Of a stretch of 64,000 bases of DNA, positions 1-13,731 are shown in pieces. The first letter of the stretch is position 1. Each line of letters starts with the position of its first letter. Made by a program: the position numbers and the translations under genes. The notes below the pieces were generated by a model that was given only the letters and a program-made list of their open reading frames with translations, did no database searches and was not told where the DNA came from. This DNA comes from Litomosoides sigmodontis (lineage: Eukaryota > Nematoda > Chromadorea > Rhabditida > Onchocercidae), in contig OY718808.1 of the NCBI GenBank assembly GCA_963070105.1, positions 10,038,898 through 10,102,897 on the forward strand. The letters run 5' to 3'.

Positions 1-329
1 CTATTTTGCAGGAGAAGAAGGACCGAGTAAGAAAGGGCCAATGTGAAGTGCCTTTCAACTTTTAGTTTCATGAAACAGATAAAAAAAATAGTCGAATGTG
101 TCCCTTTCCAACTGCTTTCTGCATGATAAATGGACGCTGTCGTTACTTCTTTCGCCTCCGCCGTATAGGTAATAGGCCCGTGACACGTGTCCAACCATTT
201 TCAGGCTTGCGAGCGATTTCATCCTTTAATTTGTACTTTCGATAATCACTCCAGCAATGTATTTTATAATTTTAGACTTCAAATATTTATCACAACAATT
301 TTTCATCAAAAAATTCTTGCGGCCTGCGG

Positions 330-511
330 AAATTCTGAGCCCCCACATTGCAGAAGGCATTTCTGATTACCTTCATCCAAACCAAACAGGAATTACCATT
401 ATTTGTTTTGGCAACAACCATGAAATTATCAAGCATTTCCAATCTGATTTGATATTTGGTGCCAACGCATTGGAAAATGCCGATAAGGTTCTCACGACAA
501 ATGACTGCTAA
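330..511 (+). CDS. Probable terminal exon of a secreted protein, possibly VWA-like
   Basis: An open frame ends at a TAA at 509-511. A plausible exon starts near 349, after an acceptor reading CCCCCACATTGCAG. The exon encodes a stretch containing GITIICFGNN, then a hydrophobic and aspartate-bearing segment with FGANALENADKVL, and a terminal Cys. This spacing of a beta-strand, a helix and a closing Cys resembles the end of von Willebrand A domains in nematode extracellular proteins, but that is a family-level impression only. Two AATAAA-type signals at 619-624 and about 629-634 lie about 110 bases past the stop, which supports a real 3' end. Upstream exons lie outside the window or were not found. 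It could be a chance open frame. Confidence 0.35.
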
Positions 512-618
512 TTTACATATTTCCTTTGCCTATTTATATCAACAGCATGTGTATGGACATACGTCTCATCCGTTTATTCGATTATAATGTAGAAGAAAGG
601 AATTGAATTTATGCCAGT

Positions 619-634
619 AATAAAAGCAAATAAA
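619..634 (+). promoter_or_regulatory. Candidate polyadenylation signals
   Basis: Two overlapping-range AATAAA hexamers lie about 110-120 bases after the stop at 511. They fit 3'-end formation for the exon ending there. Confidence 0.35.
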
Positions 635-1008
635 ATTTCCACTCATTTGGTATAAACTATCGCTGAATGATAATTTTGCTAAGAACAGCGAAGCGGGATA
701 ATTGCTTCTTTTCACTTAACCCAAGCACTGATAGGTAATGTACGCTGCCGCACCAGCAACATTATCGGTAGCAGTACGAGGAGCGGGTGGACTGAACTTC
801 AACCATACAAGTAGTCATCAAATTATGGCTAAATGCAAATGCACGTGCAAATCATTTTCGACGCTAAAGGATTTCTTTTGGACAAATGAAGATTTGTAGC
901 AATTTTAAATTTTTTTTCAAAGTTCAAATTTATTTCTAATTTCGAATATTTTTCATTTTTTTAGGAACCTTGACAGAGTTCAATGAAAGAGAAGGACTTG
1001 ATAGAAAC

Positions 1009-1031
1009 AGAGAGAGAGAGAGAGAGAGAGA
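1009..1031. repeat. (AG)n microsatellite
   Basis: An uninterrupted AG dinucleotide run of about 11 units. Confidence 0.9.
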
Positions 1032-4000
1032 ACAATCTGAACAGTAATATCAGATGAGATGCCTAAGGATACCTTAAGTATAAGCCAATAACAAATGAGC
1101 GCAGCATGTGATATAATTAATTATTTCTTGTCGTTCTCGTCATATGGAAATCATCAACATTGCTATCATCGTTTTAGCGGTTCAGTAATACCATATTTGT
1201 CATGTAATTATCAGCTTTAATCATAAAGCATCAGTATTATTGTTGTTATCGCTTGATAATTCCTACTGGCTATTGCCATTATTATTCGTCATTGTCATTA
1301 TTATAGTTACAGTGATTATCACTAATATAATTATCAGTGCCACGGTGATCATCTTCATTTCCTTCAAGGGTCTTCGTAAACATCTACTAGATAAACAGAA
1401 ATTCATTAGTTGGATTGTCTCGCTCAGTTTCAGATGTAATTTCCATTTCATTCCCATCCGGAATGAATGAAATTAGCGCAAATGGAAGCTTAAAGCCACT
1501 TCATCCGTAATCGCAATACTTATCCATTTATACACCTGTAATCTCTAACGTGCCTCCTCACACCTCTTCATCAATTTGAATAAATGGACCGAGTTTGCTG
1601 GGAAGACTAGGGAGAGCAGTAGAAATGACAGATGGAAATTATCATAATTAGACATCGCCGAAACATTCCTTCCTTCTAATCCTAATGTGTCGCTGAACTT
1701 GTTTGGGAATTTATTTATTAGCATCCTTTCTTTAGGAGAGAGAAACTTAAAATGGCAATGACCCAACTGATATCCCTCTCTTTGTCCCGCAAAAATTGAG
1801 GGTGGGATAAAGGATTTTTACCCTCCAGGTTTTGCATTTGCTTATCAAAAAGAATTTCTTTCCTACTTTCCTTCTCTGTTTTTCCAATTAATGTAACATT
1901 AATATTTCATGCCACAAATGCTGACTTTATTTAAAAATAATTCATTTCATTTATCAACTTGTCTTTTCGCATATGTGAAGGCGAATTTTTCCAGAATTTT
2001 TCTCTGTCACATGCTTTTAAAAATTTTCAAGTTCGCTTTGCAATAAATTTTGTATTAGGCTTGAGATTTCAGTTCGCGAGTGAAGAATTAGTGGCAGTAG
2101 GAAGTATAGAAGTAAAATTTGTATTTTGGAATTTTGATTGACATAAAAGAAAGTGACATATTGCATATAGTTTCCCTCTTCCCAAAGGAGTTTCCAATTT
2201 TAAAGAATTCATTTAATTATGAAAATTTACATATTTGTCAGAGACGTGTGATTATTTATGCATTACCTAACAGATCATTTTATTTTATGGGTCCCTAAAA
2301 TGGCTCTGCCGGATTTTCATGGAAGTGATATTATGGGTGGACGGATGATGATATTTGCAATCGGTGCGCATTTAAAATCTAATTTAAAATTAGTTTCATT
2401 CGTGTAAGATGATGCGTAGACAGATTGGAAGGAAGCGTTAGGAATAATGATTACAGAGTGACCTTCCCTTCCCAATCCCACCTCTTAGTATAAAACTGCT
2501 TAGTTACGTATTTGCTTGATTAAATTTGTAATGTGAGGGATGATTAGCGCGCATATTGATGAAGCAAGCTTATGTTTCAAATTTGGTCTCGATTCAATTT
2601 GAACAAATGTTCGAAATTAAATTTTGCTAATGTTAATGAAATATGCAGAGAGGACGGATGGAATAGCAATGGCAACAATGGCATCATTTAGGTCTTTTCA
2701 ATATGATTTAATCTTAGCAAACGATACGACACGATATTAGCTGCTAGTAAACAGCAATAATCTAATCTTTCAGTTCTCCTTCAATCCTTCCTCTCTTATA
2801 TTTCCGTCGCAAAAATTTTGTAGAATAATAATTTAATGAAGAAAGGAAATAAGAGAATATCTTTAATGTCTCCTGGAATATTTTAATTATTTGGAACAGA
2901 TAACACTAACTGAATATCCCTAGTAATTAAACAAATAAAGAAACTTTATTTAAGGTTGATGTCGATGAAACATTGTCAGAGAAGACAAAATAGCTAATCG
3001 TTGTTGAAGGGAATAAATATTTAGTTCAATTATTGCGATAATTTTCATGTAAAATTTCGTTTTAACATGTGCTGCTTGGTATACTAATTTCTTCAGTAAT
3101 TTCTTTCCAAAAATGAAAACTAATTTTTTTATTAGACACTATTTGTGTAATCATATCAAGCCAAACAACTCTTCCGTTCAAATTTTCGAAAACTTTAGTT
3201 TGAGCTTTCATAAAATTAATGGTTTTAATTCAAAATTTACAGTTTCGATGCTTCTGTTAAAATCTGACCTTTGGTATTTCATTTTTTTCTCGTTCGCTTC
3301 TCTTATCGCCGTTTCTTCTCACTGATCGCAAGAAATTGTTTGTTTAATGTCATATTTCATAAAGCAAAAAAGAAAAATTATAGTCATATGCTCATATAGT
3401 CTCACAACCGCCGGCTGGATTTAGCTACAATTGAAAATAATTTTAAATTTTGAGTTAATAATGCATCACTTTGTTTTCAACGTGATTATAAATTCTGCTG
3501 AATGACGTCATCTACTTGAACATTTTCTTTTTTTTGAGTAACAAATGCGTTTTGGTAATAAAGGAATGATTTTTATTTGGGGAAAGAAAGAAATGAAGAG
3601 GGGGAGAGAGAAAGAGAGAGTGAGAAGGACGTGGTGAATTTGAATTTGCTTTGTCAATGAAGCTTTGTGTCAATGAATTGAACTTTCAGTTATATGAATT
3701 TTCAATTATAACAACTATAATTCCTCCTATTTCACGTGCTAATTCTCAGATAAACCTAACTTCTCTTTTTATTAGCCGACTGTAAGTTTACGCAATATCC
3801 CATATAACTTGAATCATTCCAATCTCCCTTCCCACCTCTTTCGTTTCACGTTTAAACTGTGTTTGGGTCACCACACCTTGCTTTCTCGCCTCACTTTGGC
3901 ACTCTGAAGGAGTAAGGATTGACAAATATAATGGCTTTTGATTTTCACATTGTAGCAAAGTGTAAAATGTGTGGTACTTACATCAAATGGAATGATTGTT

Positions 4001-4914
4001 GTCCGCCGTCGTACAGCAGCAGCTTCCCTTCACTTTTTGATGTTTGTTTGCTTTGTTTTGTCGCGACAGAAATGCGTGATGCTAAAACATTACATCTAAC
4101 TTATTCGTTTTTAGTCATTAAGTATTTACAGCAATTTGAAATATAAGAAGAGCGGAGCACGTGGACCACTCTGCGCTAAAACAACGTAGAAATGGTGCGT
4201 TAATTAGCTGATAATGTTTAATTTCAGGAAAGTACAAATCAATCGATGTTGCCATATTTTCCAGTAATCCGAAATCTTCTACCCGATCATTATCATCTTT
4301 GTTGACACAGCAATGCGACATTGCAGGAGCAGCGAATCTGTGGTAATCATAAGAATGCCCTCGCTGTTGTGTGCTATCAGTTAAAAGCTTCCCTGTAGTG
4401 ATAAGAAGATAATCATTACGAACTTCTGCTAAGATATGTGTGCGTGTAAATAGATCCATTTCAGTAACATTTTACTAAACGTTCTTTCATATTTCACTTT
4501 CTTTTCACTCTTTTTCATTTTTCTGACCACTTAATATCAGTTGGAAAAAACGTACAAGTGTACCGTTGAAGAAGACAGGAAATATGCATCCGAAGATTGA
4601 TTGATTAGTAGTTCTCTAAAATTTCTCAAATACTTAGAAATTTATGAGAGAGGTAGACTCATGCCCTAAGATTACTTCGAACTGTAACGTCATCTCTTCA
4701 AGCACGAACGGAATCCAAATTTAGGAAAGAATCACTGCGTCATCTTCACTTGTCACCACCACCTGTTTTTTGCTTATGAATAGGATAGTTTGAAACGTTA
4801 GTTGAAATCATCGCATGACATTTATGTGAAATATAGACTATTTTCTGAAAATTTCAAAGTGCATGAATGAACCCTTTCAGTTTCATCAAATGATCGGAAA
4901 CTAAGAGACCGAAG

Positions 4915-4952
4915 AAAGAGAAAGAGAGAGAGGGAGAGAGAGAAAGAGAAAA
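4915..4952. repeat. Imperfect (AG)n/(GGAGA) purine tract
   Basis: An all-purine stretch of AG and AAAG units with a few interruptions. A similar shorter tract is at about 3600-3625. Confidence 0.7.
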
Positions 4953-6969
4953 CCAGCAAAAAAGGAAAAGAGGATAATATGAAAAAATAGTGATGCATTT
5001 GTCCTTCTCATTATCCTGCCTGGCAGTAAATTAATTGAGTGTGGCGGCAGTAACTTATGAATTTTCTGTTTCGTTTTTAAATTGAAGCTTAAAATTCACG
5101 AAGGATTTTTTTGTCTTCCCCATCTCTCATAAAATTCTTACTATTGCATGTGTTTGGGAAGTAGAAAATTTTTTCCTTTTTTTTGTCCTCGTTTTCTTTA
5201 TATTTGATAGAACAGGTTTTTCCTCTTTTTTAATTTTCAAAAGAAAAGGATGGGTGGATGCACCACCGGTTTTTTAGGTAATTTAATAGAAGAGAGGTTT
5301 CAAGAAAGGGACATTTACCTGTCGTTTATAAATCCTCCTTTTTATCTATTTAAAGACTTCTGATTCCATCTACCTTTCCACGATTTCTCGTGATTTGAGA
5401 AGCTTTCTTTTCTCATTTATTTTTAACAGCTCTGAAAGGAAAATGAAAAAGAATAGAAGGAGAGGACTAAGGAGTACGGAAGAAACAGCAAGGAGGAGGA
5501 CAGAAAGGAAGGAAGAGGAAGAGGGAGATAAGAAGGGAAACGTAATCGTTATGAATGTTTCCTAATCCTTAATTTTTATCACTCCAAATTGCGGTCGGAT
5601 TTCTCCTTTCTGATTTATAGAAAGCCAGACGAACGGACCACCCACTTAGGAAAGGTGATAATAGTAAAACAAATTTTGAGAATTATCCATGTTGATAATA
5701 CAACAGCAGTATCCTTGCTTAATAATTGATAGCTCGGCGAAAGCTACCCGCGGGCAGTATTTAACAGTGAAAAAGGACAGTAGGCGGCGACGACGACGAC
5801 GACACGGTGAAGCATTCGCTGTAGCAGAGCAAGCAAGTAGCTATCCTGGTCGCGCAACAGAGATAGTCACGGTGAAATGATTGATAGTACAACAAGGACA
5901 CCCGTAGCTAATAAATGACGACACGCGGCTGGCGATAGATGCTGCGGTTTAATTAACAGTGAGAGTATAACAGTAGCGAATAAATGATACTGCGAATGGT
6001 AGTGAATGATCGTTCTCCTTCCAATGTTTCTCTCTGCTCCTTTTGTTTGAACGGGAAGAAAAGGATATCGTTATTCTATCAGTAGCGTATTTCGCCAGTA
6101 ATTTGAAATATACATATATGTATTTTATCAGTAATGATTTTTTGAAGATCAGTGCTTCAACATTATCATCTAACTATTTGTCGTGGTGGTATGACACAGG
6201 CTTCATATTCACCTCGTACGTGAGCTACTGCTGACATTCAAATTTATTCATTTCCTGTGCACGTTTCATCTCTTCCCGCACTGTGTGGTCATTTCTCCTC
6301 CTGCTTCATACCTTGAGAAATGAGTGATTATCAAAGGAACAACTGGTACTGAAATGCTAACCATAGTTTAATACGTGTGAGAAAAAATGAATTGGTTGCT
6401 TAAATCAATGAGAAAAACACGTTAATTGTGTTTTCCAAGCTTAAATAATTCCATTTTTTAAATTTTTTCGAGAAAGCGAATAAAAAATTATTGCAAAATT
6501 TTCAATTTCCATTTAACGTTGCAAATCTTGGAGCGTTACAAAAGGAAATGAAAAATGCAATGATGTAACGGCCCCTTAAATTTGAAATCTTCTTCATTTG
6601 CTTCATTAAATACATTATTAGCAAATTCTATGGGATAGATTGAAAATGAAATGTTTCATTTCATTTTCTACCATATACCTTGTTTACCGAAAACTGGGTC
6701 ATCATTAATGAATTTCCCTCCCACATCCATCCATCATCCACCCATCCTCAAATTTCTTTCATCTTGCAACCATCCTTTGCCGCAACATTTAAATATAAAC
6801 ATGATGTTATTGTTATTACCTAACTACCGTAACGCCCTACTCCACCCAAATCCGAAACCTCTTAGGAATTACTTGACATCTGGGCGGGTAGATAAATAGA
6901 TATGATGAGGGTCGGCTCGTAACCCTTTCTTTAACTTATCTTACATCCCTTTTCTCTCTCCTCAACCTT

Positions 6970-7001
6970 CCCTCTCTCTCTCTCTCTCTCTATCTCTCTC
7001 C
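6970..7001. repeat. (CT)n microsatellite
   Basis: A CT dinucleotide run with one TAT interruption near the right end. Confidence 0.9.
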
Positions 7002-9683
7002 TGTCCAATTTACTTTGTTCAACTCTACCATCCTGGGTTTTTACCGAAGCGTGGGATCTCATCATCCTATCATCCTCCATTTCCACTCTGGCAGGGCGGG
7101 GATAATACAATGTGTGAACTCGCCTTCCCTTATCTCATACGATCATTGAATTGGAAGAAACATTTTATGACTTCAGTCAAATCTTCCGCTTCCTGAGTCG
7201 TGTGTATGCCGTGATATTGGTCGGCTTCACGTGTAACGCCAACTTCCGCTTTTATTTAAAGTCCACAATACGTCATATCACCACTACCTGTCGGTTATTT
7301 CCACCTCAAAGATCCATTTGCAGGTAAGAGGAATTTGCAGCATTCCTTTCTTTAGACACAGTTCAATTCTGAGATTGCAGGAAATTGATTACATGAGAGG
7401 CAACTGTCGCATGAGACAGTTGCACCTATCTGAACAGGCTGAAAAGATAGCTGAATGATTATTACTTTGAATGACTTTGAGTACCATAAACAGAGAGGAA
7501 GAGGAAGAGTGTAGGAAATTATTCCGATAAAAAGAACGTCCCACTGAAATGTTTGGATGGTACGATCAGAATTCAAATCACCTGAATCCAAGCCGTTGTT
7601 ACCACCTGAGTAGTGATGTCGGCAGGACTAGTGATATGATAACTGTCTTATTCATGATACTGGAAGGAAGCAGCTCGTAGTTGTAGAACTAAATTCTGGT
7701 GTGGAATAGCACTTGGGTTTCATTTCGAGCGTATTTCTGGAACCATCTCTTTTCCAGTACTGACAGTTTGTTGCCTCATCAAAAATCGGATCACTGTTGC
7801 GTAGGTTGAAAGTATGTAGTTACACGTTGCCCACGATGTGTATCAGAGGCGATAAGCATTTTAGTGAACTCGTACTGCAAAAGGTGTGCATATCAGTATC
7901 GGTAATCTTGTAGGCACTCTTTTTACAAATACGCATATCTATGCACGTGGAAAACGAAGAGCATTTCATTTTGATTTAAATTTTTTAAGGTAACATAATA
8001 CATTTTTTTTAGCAGTAACATTTTATTTAAACAGCATATTTTGATTTAAAATTCCCCATATGAAAGATCTTTTATCCATTCATTACACACAGATATGTTT
8101 TGAAACATATATGATATGCAAGTTTTATGCCTGAGGAAAGCACGCACGTACGTGTGAGAGTGCCTCTGACTGAGCAGTTTTGAAGAATATTAGAAGAAAG
8201 GAATGAAGGAAAAAAGGTACCCTTCCTCCTCCCATTATCCTCTCCTCAATCGCATTTTCTCACGTATAAGCTGTTCTAGCTAATTGCAAAGGAGGGCGTG
8301 AAGCGAGAGAAGACAATTCCGCACTTTCTCGTCTTCCCACCGATACTTCATATTTATGTCATTCACTTCTTTTATCGGCTATCTTGCCATTCATTTTCTT
8401 ATTAATAATTCTTAGCTCATTTCCAACACAAGTAATTAATTGGCAAACTGATTTGCTTGAAAGGCATTCGACAAAGTAACTGGAAGGCGCATTCTCAAAT
8501 GATCAATTCGAGCAAATGACTGACTAATCGGTTGATCTTTGTCAGTTATTTTGGGAGAGATGATTGCGCTTCCCGGCTAATTCACCTTTATTAGTAATTT
8601 ACATTTTATATTTTACTTATTGTTGTTGTATCAGGATTGTTACTCATCATTTACCAAAACTTAGTACTGTCCGCTTCATGTTCAATATTACTACAAGGAT
8701 TTAAATTGTTGCATGTTCGTTAGACGACTGCAATATAAGTTATGTCGATAGATGGTTCTTACATCTGTCGTCTTACGTGTACCGCTTTCATGCATTACTT
8801 TAATGTATGTGGAAAAGACCAATCCATCCTGCTTTTCCTATCCGATAAGGAAGCGTTAAGCATAATGTAATGTTCATCGGACTGCGATTATTAGGAAAAC
8901 CCAGTAAACTGACAAAGGCGACCTGCTTTTAGAGGTGGAACACGTAAGTGGTGAATCAGGCACTGTAGCAGTGATAAGCTTATTTTGTGATAAAATTTCT
9001 TGTGAAGGAACGGGTAAAGTTTTAGCGTGGGAGAAAATTAGATTGATCAGTTGAAGGGATGTCCAAAAGGTTAGGTCCCGTTTAGTATAAATTGCTAACT
9101 GTTGGGAGTAAATCAATTGGAGTGGATGAGACGAAGGCCCCAGAGAAGCTGGAAATTATCGTCATTTCTGGGGATGAAATTTGGAAGAATTTCTTGCCCA
9201 GAAAGACTTCAGTCTCTCTCTCCCCCTTTCGGGATGTTTGTCTTGTTAGATATTTGTTACTGTCGCTCTCCCTTTTCTTTTCCTCATCCCCTCCTCTTCC
9301 TTCCATTTTTACCTGACCGATTAGCATCCGTAAAATGCGGACCGATGATAAGAGCGGAGGAGGAGTGGGAAAAAAATTCATTGGCGTAGAATTTTTTCTG
9401 AACTGTGATGTGCCGCTGCTTTTTTTGCGTCCAGCTCGCTTGCTCTCCTCATATTCATTCTTTTTTCCGCATTTATTTACCTTCCGCAACTTTATCATCA
9501 CTGTCGCTTTCCTCCCTCTCCTTAATTTTATGCATTTACTTATGAAGGAATTTCCGTGAAGAAGGGACGGAGCAGTGCAGTGTTATCTCCCTGTTGCTCT
9601 CCTCCCAGCCAACTTCAGTGCCTCTTCTCGGTGAGGTACACTTGTCCACCCGACCACCACAATTTAAGTTTTAAGTTTACGCA

Positions 9684-9750
9684 GTGTTGTTGTTGTTGTT
9701 GTTTGTTGTTGTTGTTGTTGTTGTTGCTGCTGCTGCTGCTGCTGTTGTTT
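9684..9750. repeat. Compound (TTG)n(CTG)n trinucleotide repeat
   Basis: Two TTG blocks separated by one extra T are followed directly by about six CTG units and two more TTG. The repeat gives long homopolymeric frames on both strands (Cys/Leu/Val and Gln/Asn/Ser), which are artefacts of the repeat and not evidence of genes. Confidence 0.9.
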
Positions 9751-9846
9751 GTGGAAGGGAAATGAAGGGTGAAAGAAAGACAGGGAGTTGTAAACAAGAC
9801 ACTGTCGAATTATTTTTGTTTCTTTCGCGACATGCACATTGTTGAT

Positions 9847-9893
9847 TCTCTCTCTCTCTCTCTCTCTCTCTCCACACACACACGTTCCAGCGC
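9847..9893. repeat. Compound (CT)n(CA)n microsatellite
   Basis: A run of about 12 CT units passes directly into about six CA units. Confidence 0.9.
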
Positions 9894-12800
9894 TTTTTCT
9901 TTTCTTTTTTCTCATTTTTGTTTCCTTCTTCAAGTTCAGGTGTTGGCGATCCGTTCTAACAGTTGAAGCGTAGAAGCGTCATTCTTCCACGCATATGCAC
10001 GATGATTCATTCTAGTATACGGAGCATGGAAGCGTGATCCCTCCACTTTCGCTTTCACGCGCAGGTAGTAGTGCAATCGGTCCTATGTTATTGCATTATT
10101 AACAAAAATATATCTGTGTAAAATTCCATCCTGTGCTATCGTTATCACGTCGTCGTATCACATCATTATGTGAAGAAAACGTGGCAACTAGCGTGTTTCC
10201 AAGGAACGACACAGAAGGAGAAGTGGTCATCTTTAGGACAGAAAGGCAAGGGAGAAGGGAGCAGTGGATGAAGCAGTGAACGTGGCTTGGGAAGAGAGGA
10301 CGTGAAACAAGGCTTGTTTAGCAAATGGTTGCCTGGGAGCTAGCGAAAGGTAATGTGGAACTAATGTAGGATGCCTGTAGGACTGTCCTTATTGTCGTTT
10401 CTCCACTTCCATTAATATTTTGTGTTCTCGCAGTAGAGTGAGTAGTAAGGAACTTTTGAAATGCTGGAAAGGGAGGGGGAGGAAGGGAAAAGCAGGAAGT
10501 GGGAGTGGTATCTGGGTTAGAAGCATATTTTCACTGGTAGCATTGACCTTGAATAATGGAAGTATTCATCTTCCGGTACATTTCTATGGATAATTGTTAT
10601 GCAAATGCAAATAGTCATATATATGGGCAAGGTAGTTTGATGGCCCCAGGTGCTGCTGATATGGAGATTTTTAATCTTACATATGTGATTAGAAGGGTAT
10701 TTTTCAGGTGTATTTTGCATCTGCATGCTTAGGTATGTTGCAGTTAGTTGGACGTGTTACTCTGCTACTTATGCCTGCTTATACGGTATGGGCGATTTTC
10801 GATTGGCATTAATTGCCAGCTGCTAATTAGTTAACAAGGGACTAGTTCTGAATACAATAAAAGTAAGAAAATGTAGTGTCCGCTGTGAGTACTAGCGTAA
10901 AGCGCTCTCGCAAATGCTTTAAGTGAAAAGTACTCGGTGATGTCACTCATTAGCAACACTGTCCATCAGTAAGCGTTGAGGTGGTCATTAATGAGGTAGG
11001 ATGTAAGGAAGTGAGAAAGAAATTCGACTGTCACTGGTGCTGCTAGCACTATCACTACGATTAATATTATTATCGCTATAACCAGAAATGGTACTACACA
11101 TGTGATGTGATGGGTGTACAGAGAGTTTCTTTCATTAAAGAACAGGTTTCTGTACTCCTAAATAAATCTCTTGCACTTCGTCACTTTTATATAATCTGTT
11201 TACCCATTCGTCGTCGGTGCCGTCATTCGGGCTGCTTTTTTTATTTACTTTCACTTTCCAAAATGTTATCACAACCACTTTCCTTTTCCTTTTTCCATTC
11301 CGATTTTGCTCATTGGTAACAAAAGCACATGCAGTAATCCGGAAGAAAGCAACTTGACAAAATTCTCTCTCTCTCCGCGTGTGGGCGTGTGCGTGGGTGT
11401 GTAAGTGTATTTCGCCTTTTAAAGGCGAAGATCGGGAAGAGGCGGACGGAGAGAAGAAAAAACCGGAGGAGGAGGAGAAGGGATTGGAGTGGAGGGGGTC
11501 GGAAGTATATGAAATTTTTGTAATCAACTAGAGAGAGTGTGGTGGAGCGGGGGTGGTTGCCACTTACTGCTATGTTTGTTGTTTAGTCCGATTCAACCTG
11601 AGTGCCAAATGTATTATTCCTGATATTCAACGTCTTCAGCAAATTGCATTTGAATTTCAGTGTGTAGCTGTTGACGAAAGATAAGGTACCGCTTACTTAG
11701 TACTTTTTACTTACTGCTCTCTTTTCTGTGCTAGGCGGCAGAGTAAAGAGTGAGGTAAGTTGAATGGTATGCTTCCTTCTCTCTTTCGCTGTTTCTCTTA
11801 TGTGCGGCTGGAGCACGACCTCGTCCAAGAAATATCTCCGTCGTCCGAGAAATTCGAGCCCTCTTCAGGAATTCTTTTTGCGCTTTCTTAAGGAGTAGGA
11901 GGAGGGAGGATGGAACGGGTATTCATTCACACATGTTTTATCATATCGTCGCAGGGTTAGCAGCAAAAAAGTGAAATCGTTCAAAGGTTAGTTAGTGGAA
12001 AAAATACGAACTGCGGGCGCAACTGAGGGATGGAAGGCGAAAGCTCGCCCGTTTCTCCTCTTTCCACTTTAAACGGAAAAGTTTGTGAGAGGATATGCTG
12101 GAATATTCCACAGGCATTGTTAAGGTAGGGAGGGTGCCACAGGTAATTATGAGATTGCCTTGATGGAGGAAGTTTTGAATTGAATAGCATGTCGCAGGGC
12201 TGTAAGAGAGCAATTTATGGTTTGTATTATTTTTATATTAACGGTAGCACATACACATATGTTGCTCTCTTACTGGAAATTGTAAGGGAAATGAAGAAGC
12301 ACAGTGTGCTGCAGCAGAGGTAATGAGGGAATGACGGAATTCCTCGAGCTCAGTCAATCAAATGACAATTAGTAACATTTAAGAAAAGAAAAGTTCCCCT
12401 CACGCCGAGCTTTTCTCTTTTTTGCGTTCACTCTTTCTTTTCTACAATTTATGAAACTTATGAATTCATATTTAAACTCTCCATTCTACTGGAGGAAACA
12501 ACGTATAAATAACGTCTTGGTGCATTTTACAACAATATTAGTGGGGAAGCTAAAAATGGCGGAAAGTTTAGGATAAGTTTGATCATTTGAAACATTTTGC
12601 AAGATATTTCCATTCCGAAGAGGGAAGGAAGGAATGTGTTGGATGATTTCTTGTCTTATTTTTATCTCAGTAAAGTCACCGGAGAGTGGAGTGGAATGAT
12701 GCTAGAAGTTAGTAAGAATACGGATATTTCTTCCTCTTATCATTTGAATCATCCGGTAGACGAATGTCAAAGTCAAATAGCGCCGTTCCAATGTAAAATA

Positions 12801-13731
12801 GTAGTACTGTTCGTTCGTAATTGCTGCTTTAATTTAATGAAATTCATTTTCATGGAACAAGTTGAAGTAGGAAGAGTGATGTAAGAGTTGCTAGCTACAT
12901 TGTTCGTAGAGAAGTCTGCCTCTCTTTTAAAATAACTGTATAATAGTTTACAGAATTACGGGGAGCACTACGTTGCGTTCGAGGAAATGCAAGATTAAAT
13001 GACAGTAATGACAGTTTGAGTGTGTTGCAGTGTACATATGCCACCGATAGCTGCAGCGCGTTCCGGTCAGAATATTCGCCGTACATGTAAATTGATGAGT
13101 GATATTTCGACGTCCCCAACAGCAGCCACGAAAGCACCGTCGTCAGCAGCAGCATGCGGTTCAGGTACGACAGCGTGAAGCATGAACTGCTGAAATTTCT
13201 GGGCGCAGTTCGTGCATTTGATCAGAAGATTTTGTGAAGTAGAAATGGCTGAAAAGATAGCTGTTATGAACGGAGATGAACATGTGTAAACCTATAAAGC
13301 CCCCAGTATCCATTCTTAAATTACAATTCAGCTAATTGTACTGATAAATTTCAACTGCTACGTTGTGTCAGCATTTGTCAGGTTGACCTTTGGGTGGAAC
13401 ACATGTAAATATAATTTCTTATATTTATCTGCTTTTTCATTTGTTGCGCTTAATTGGAATTTCAATTTCACCCTTATTGGACGTTTGCAAGATAAAACAA
13501 ACCGTTTTTAGTAACACAAGAGGTAGGGTAATTGTCGTTACTGAGATAATAGTTTGCGCTTGTCTCAGTTCCGAATTCGGTCATCCGGATAATCCGTCAT
13601 ACATGAATAGTTTTCCTTGCGTGATTGTTGTCAAACTACATCATTTATTCGTATCGGGCAATCAGGTGCTGCTTTCTCAGAATGCTTCCCATTTCAGTAT
13701 ATTACCTTTTATCCGGAAACTTAAGTTTCAG

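Larger units (their letters stand above)
512..13731. other. Long non-coding stretch with microsatellites
   Basis: No frame here shows a recognisable protein family or a convincing chain of exons. Open frames are short and many follow simple repeats. The stretch holds purine or pyrimidine tracts (1009-1031, 3600-3625, 4915-4952, 6970-7001, 9847-9893), a (CGA)n patch near 5786-5803 and a TTG/CTG tract at 9684-9750. The zinc-finger exon at 13732 needs at least one upstream coding exon, so its 5' exon or exons and promoter probably lie here, but I could not identify them. Confidence 0.6.

Noticed and set aside
9556..9933. Overlapping frames with poly-Cys, poly-Leu, poly-Gln, poly-Asn and Arg-Glu runs
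   Set aside because: All are translations of the TTG/CTG and CT/CA microsatellites.
10981..11010. TGAGGTAG sequence reminiscent of the let-7 seed
   Set aside because: Only the first eight bases match. The rest diverges and no foldback partner is visible nearby.
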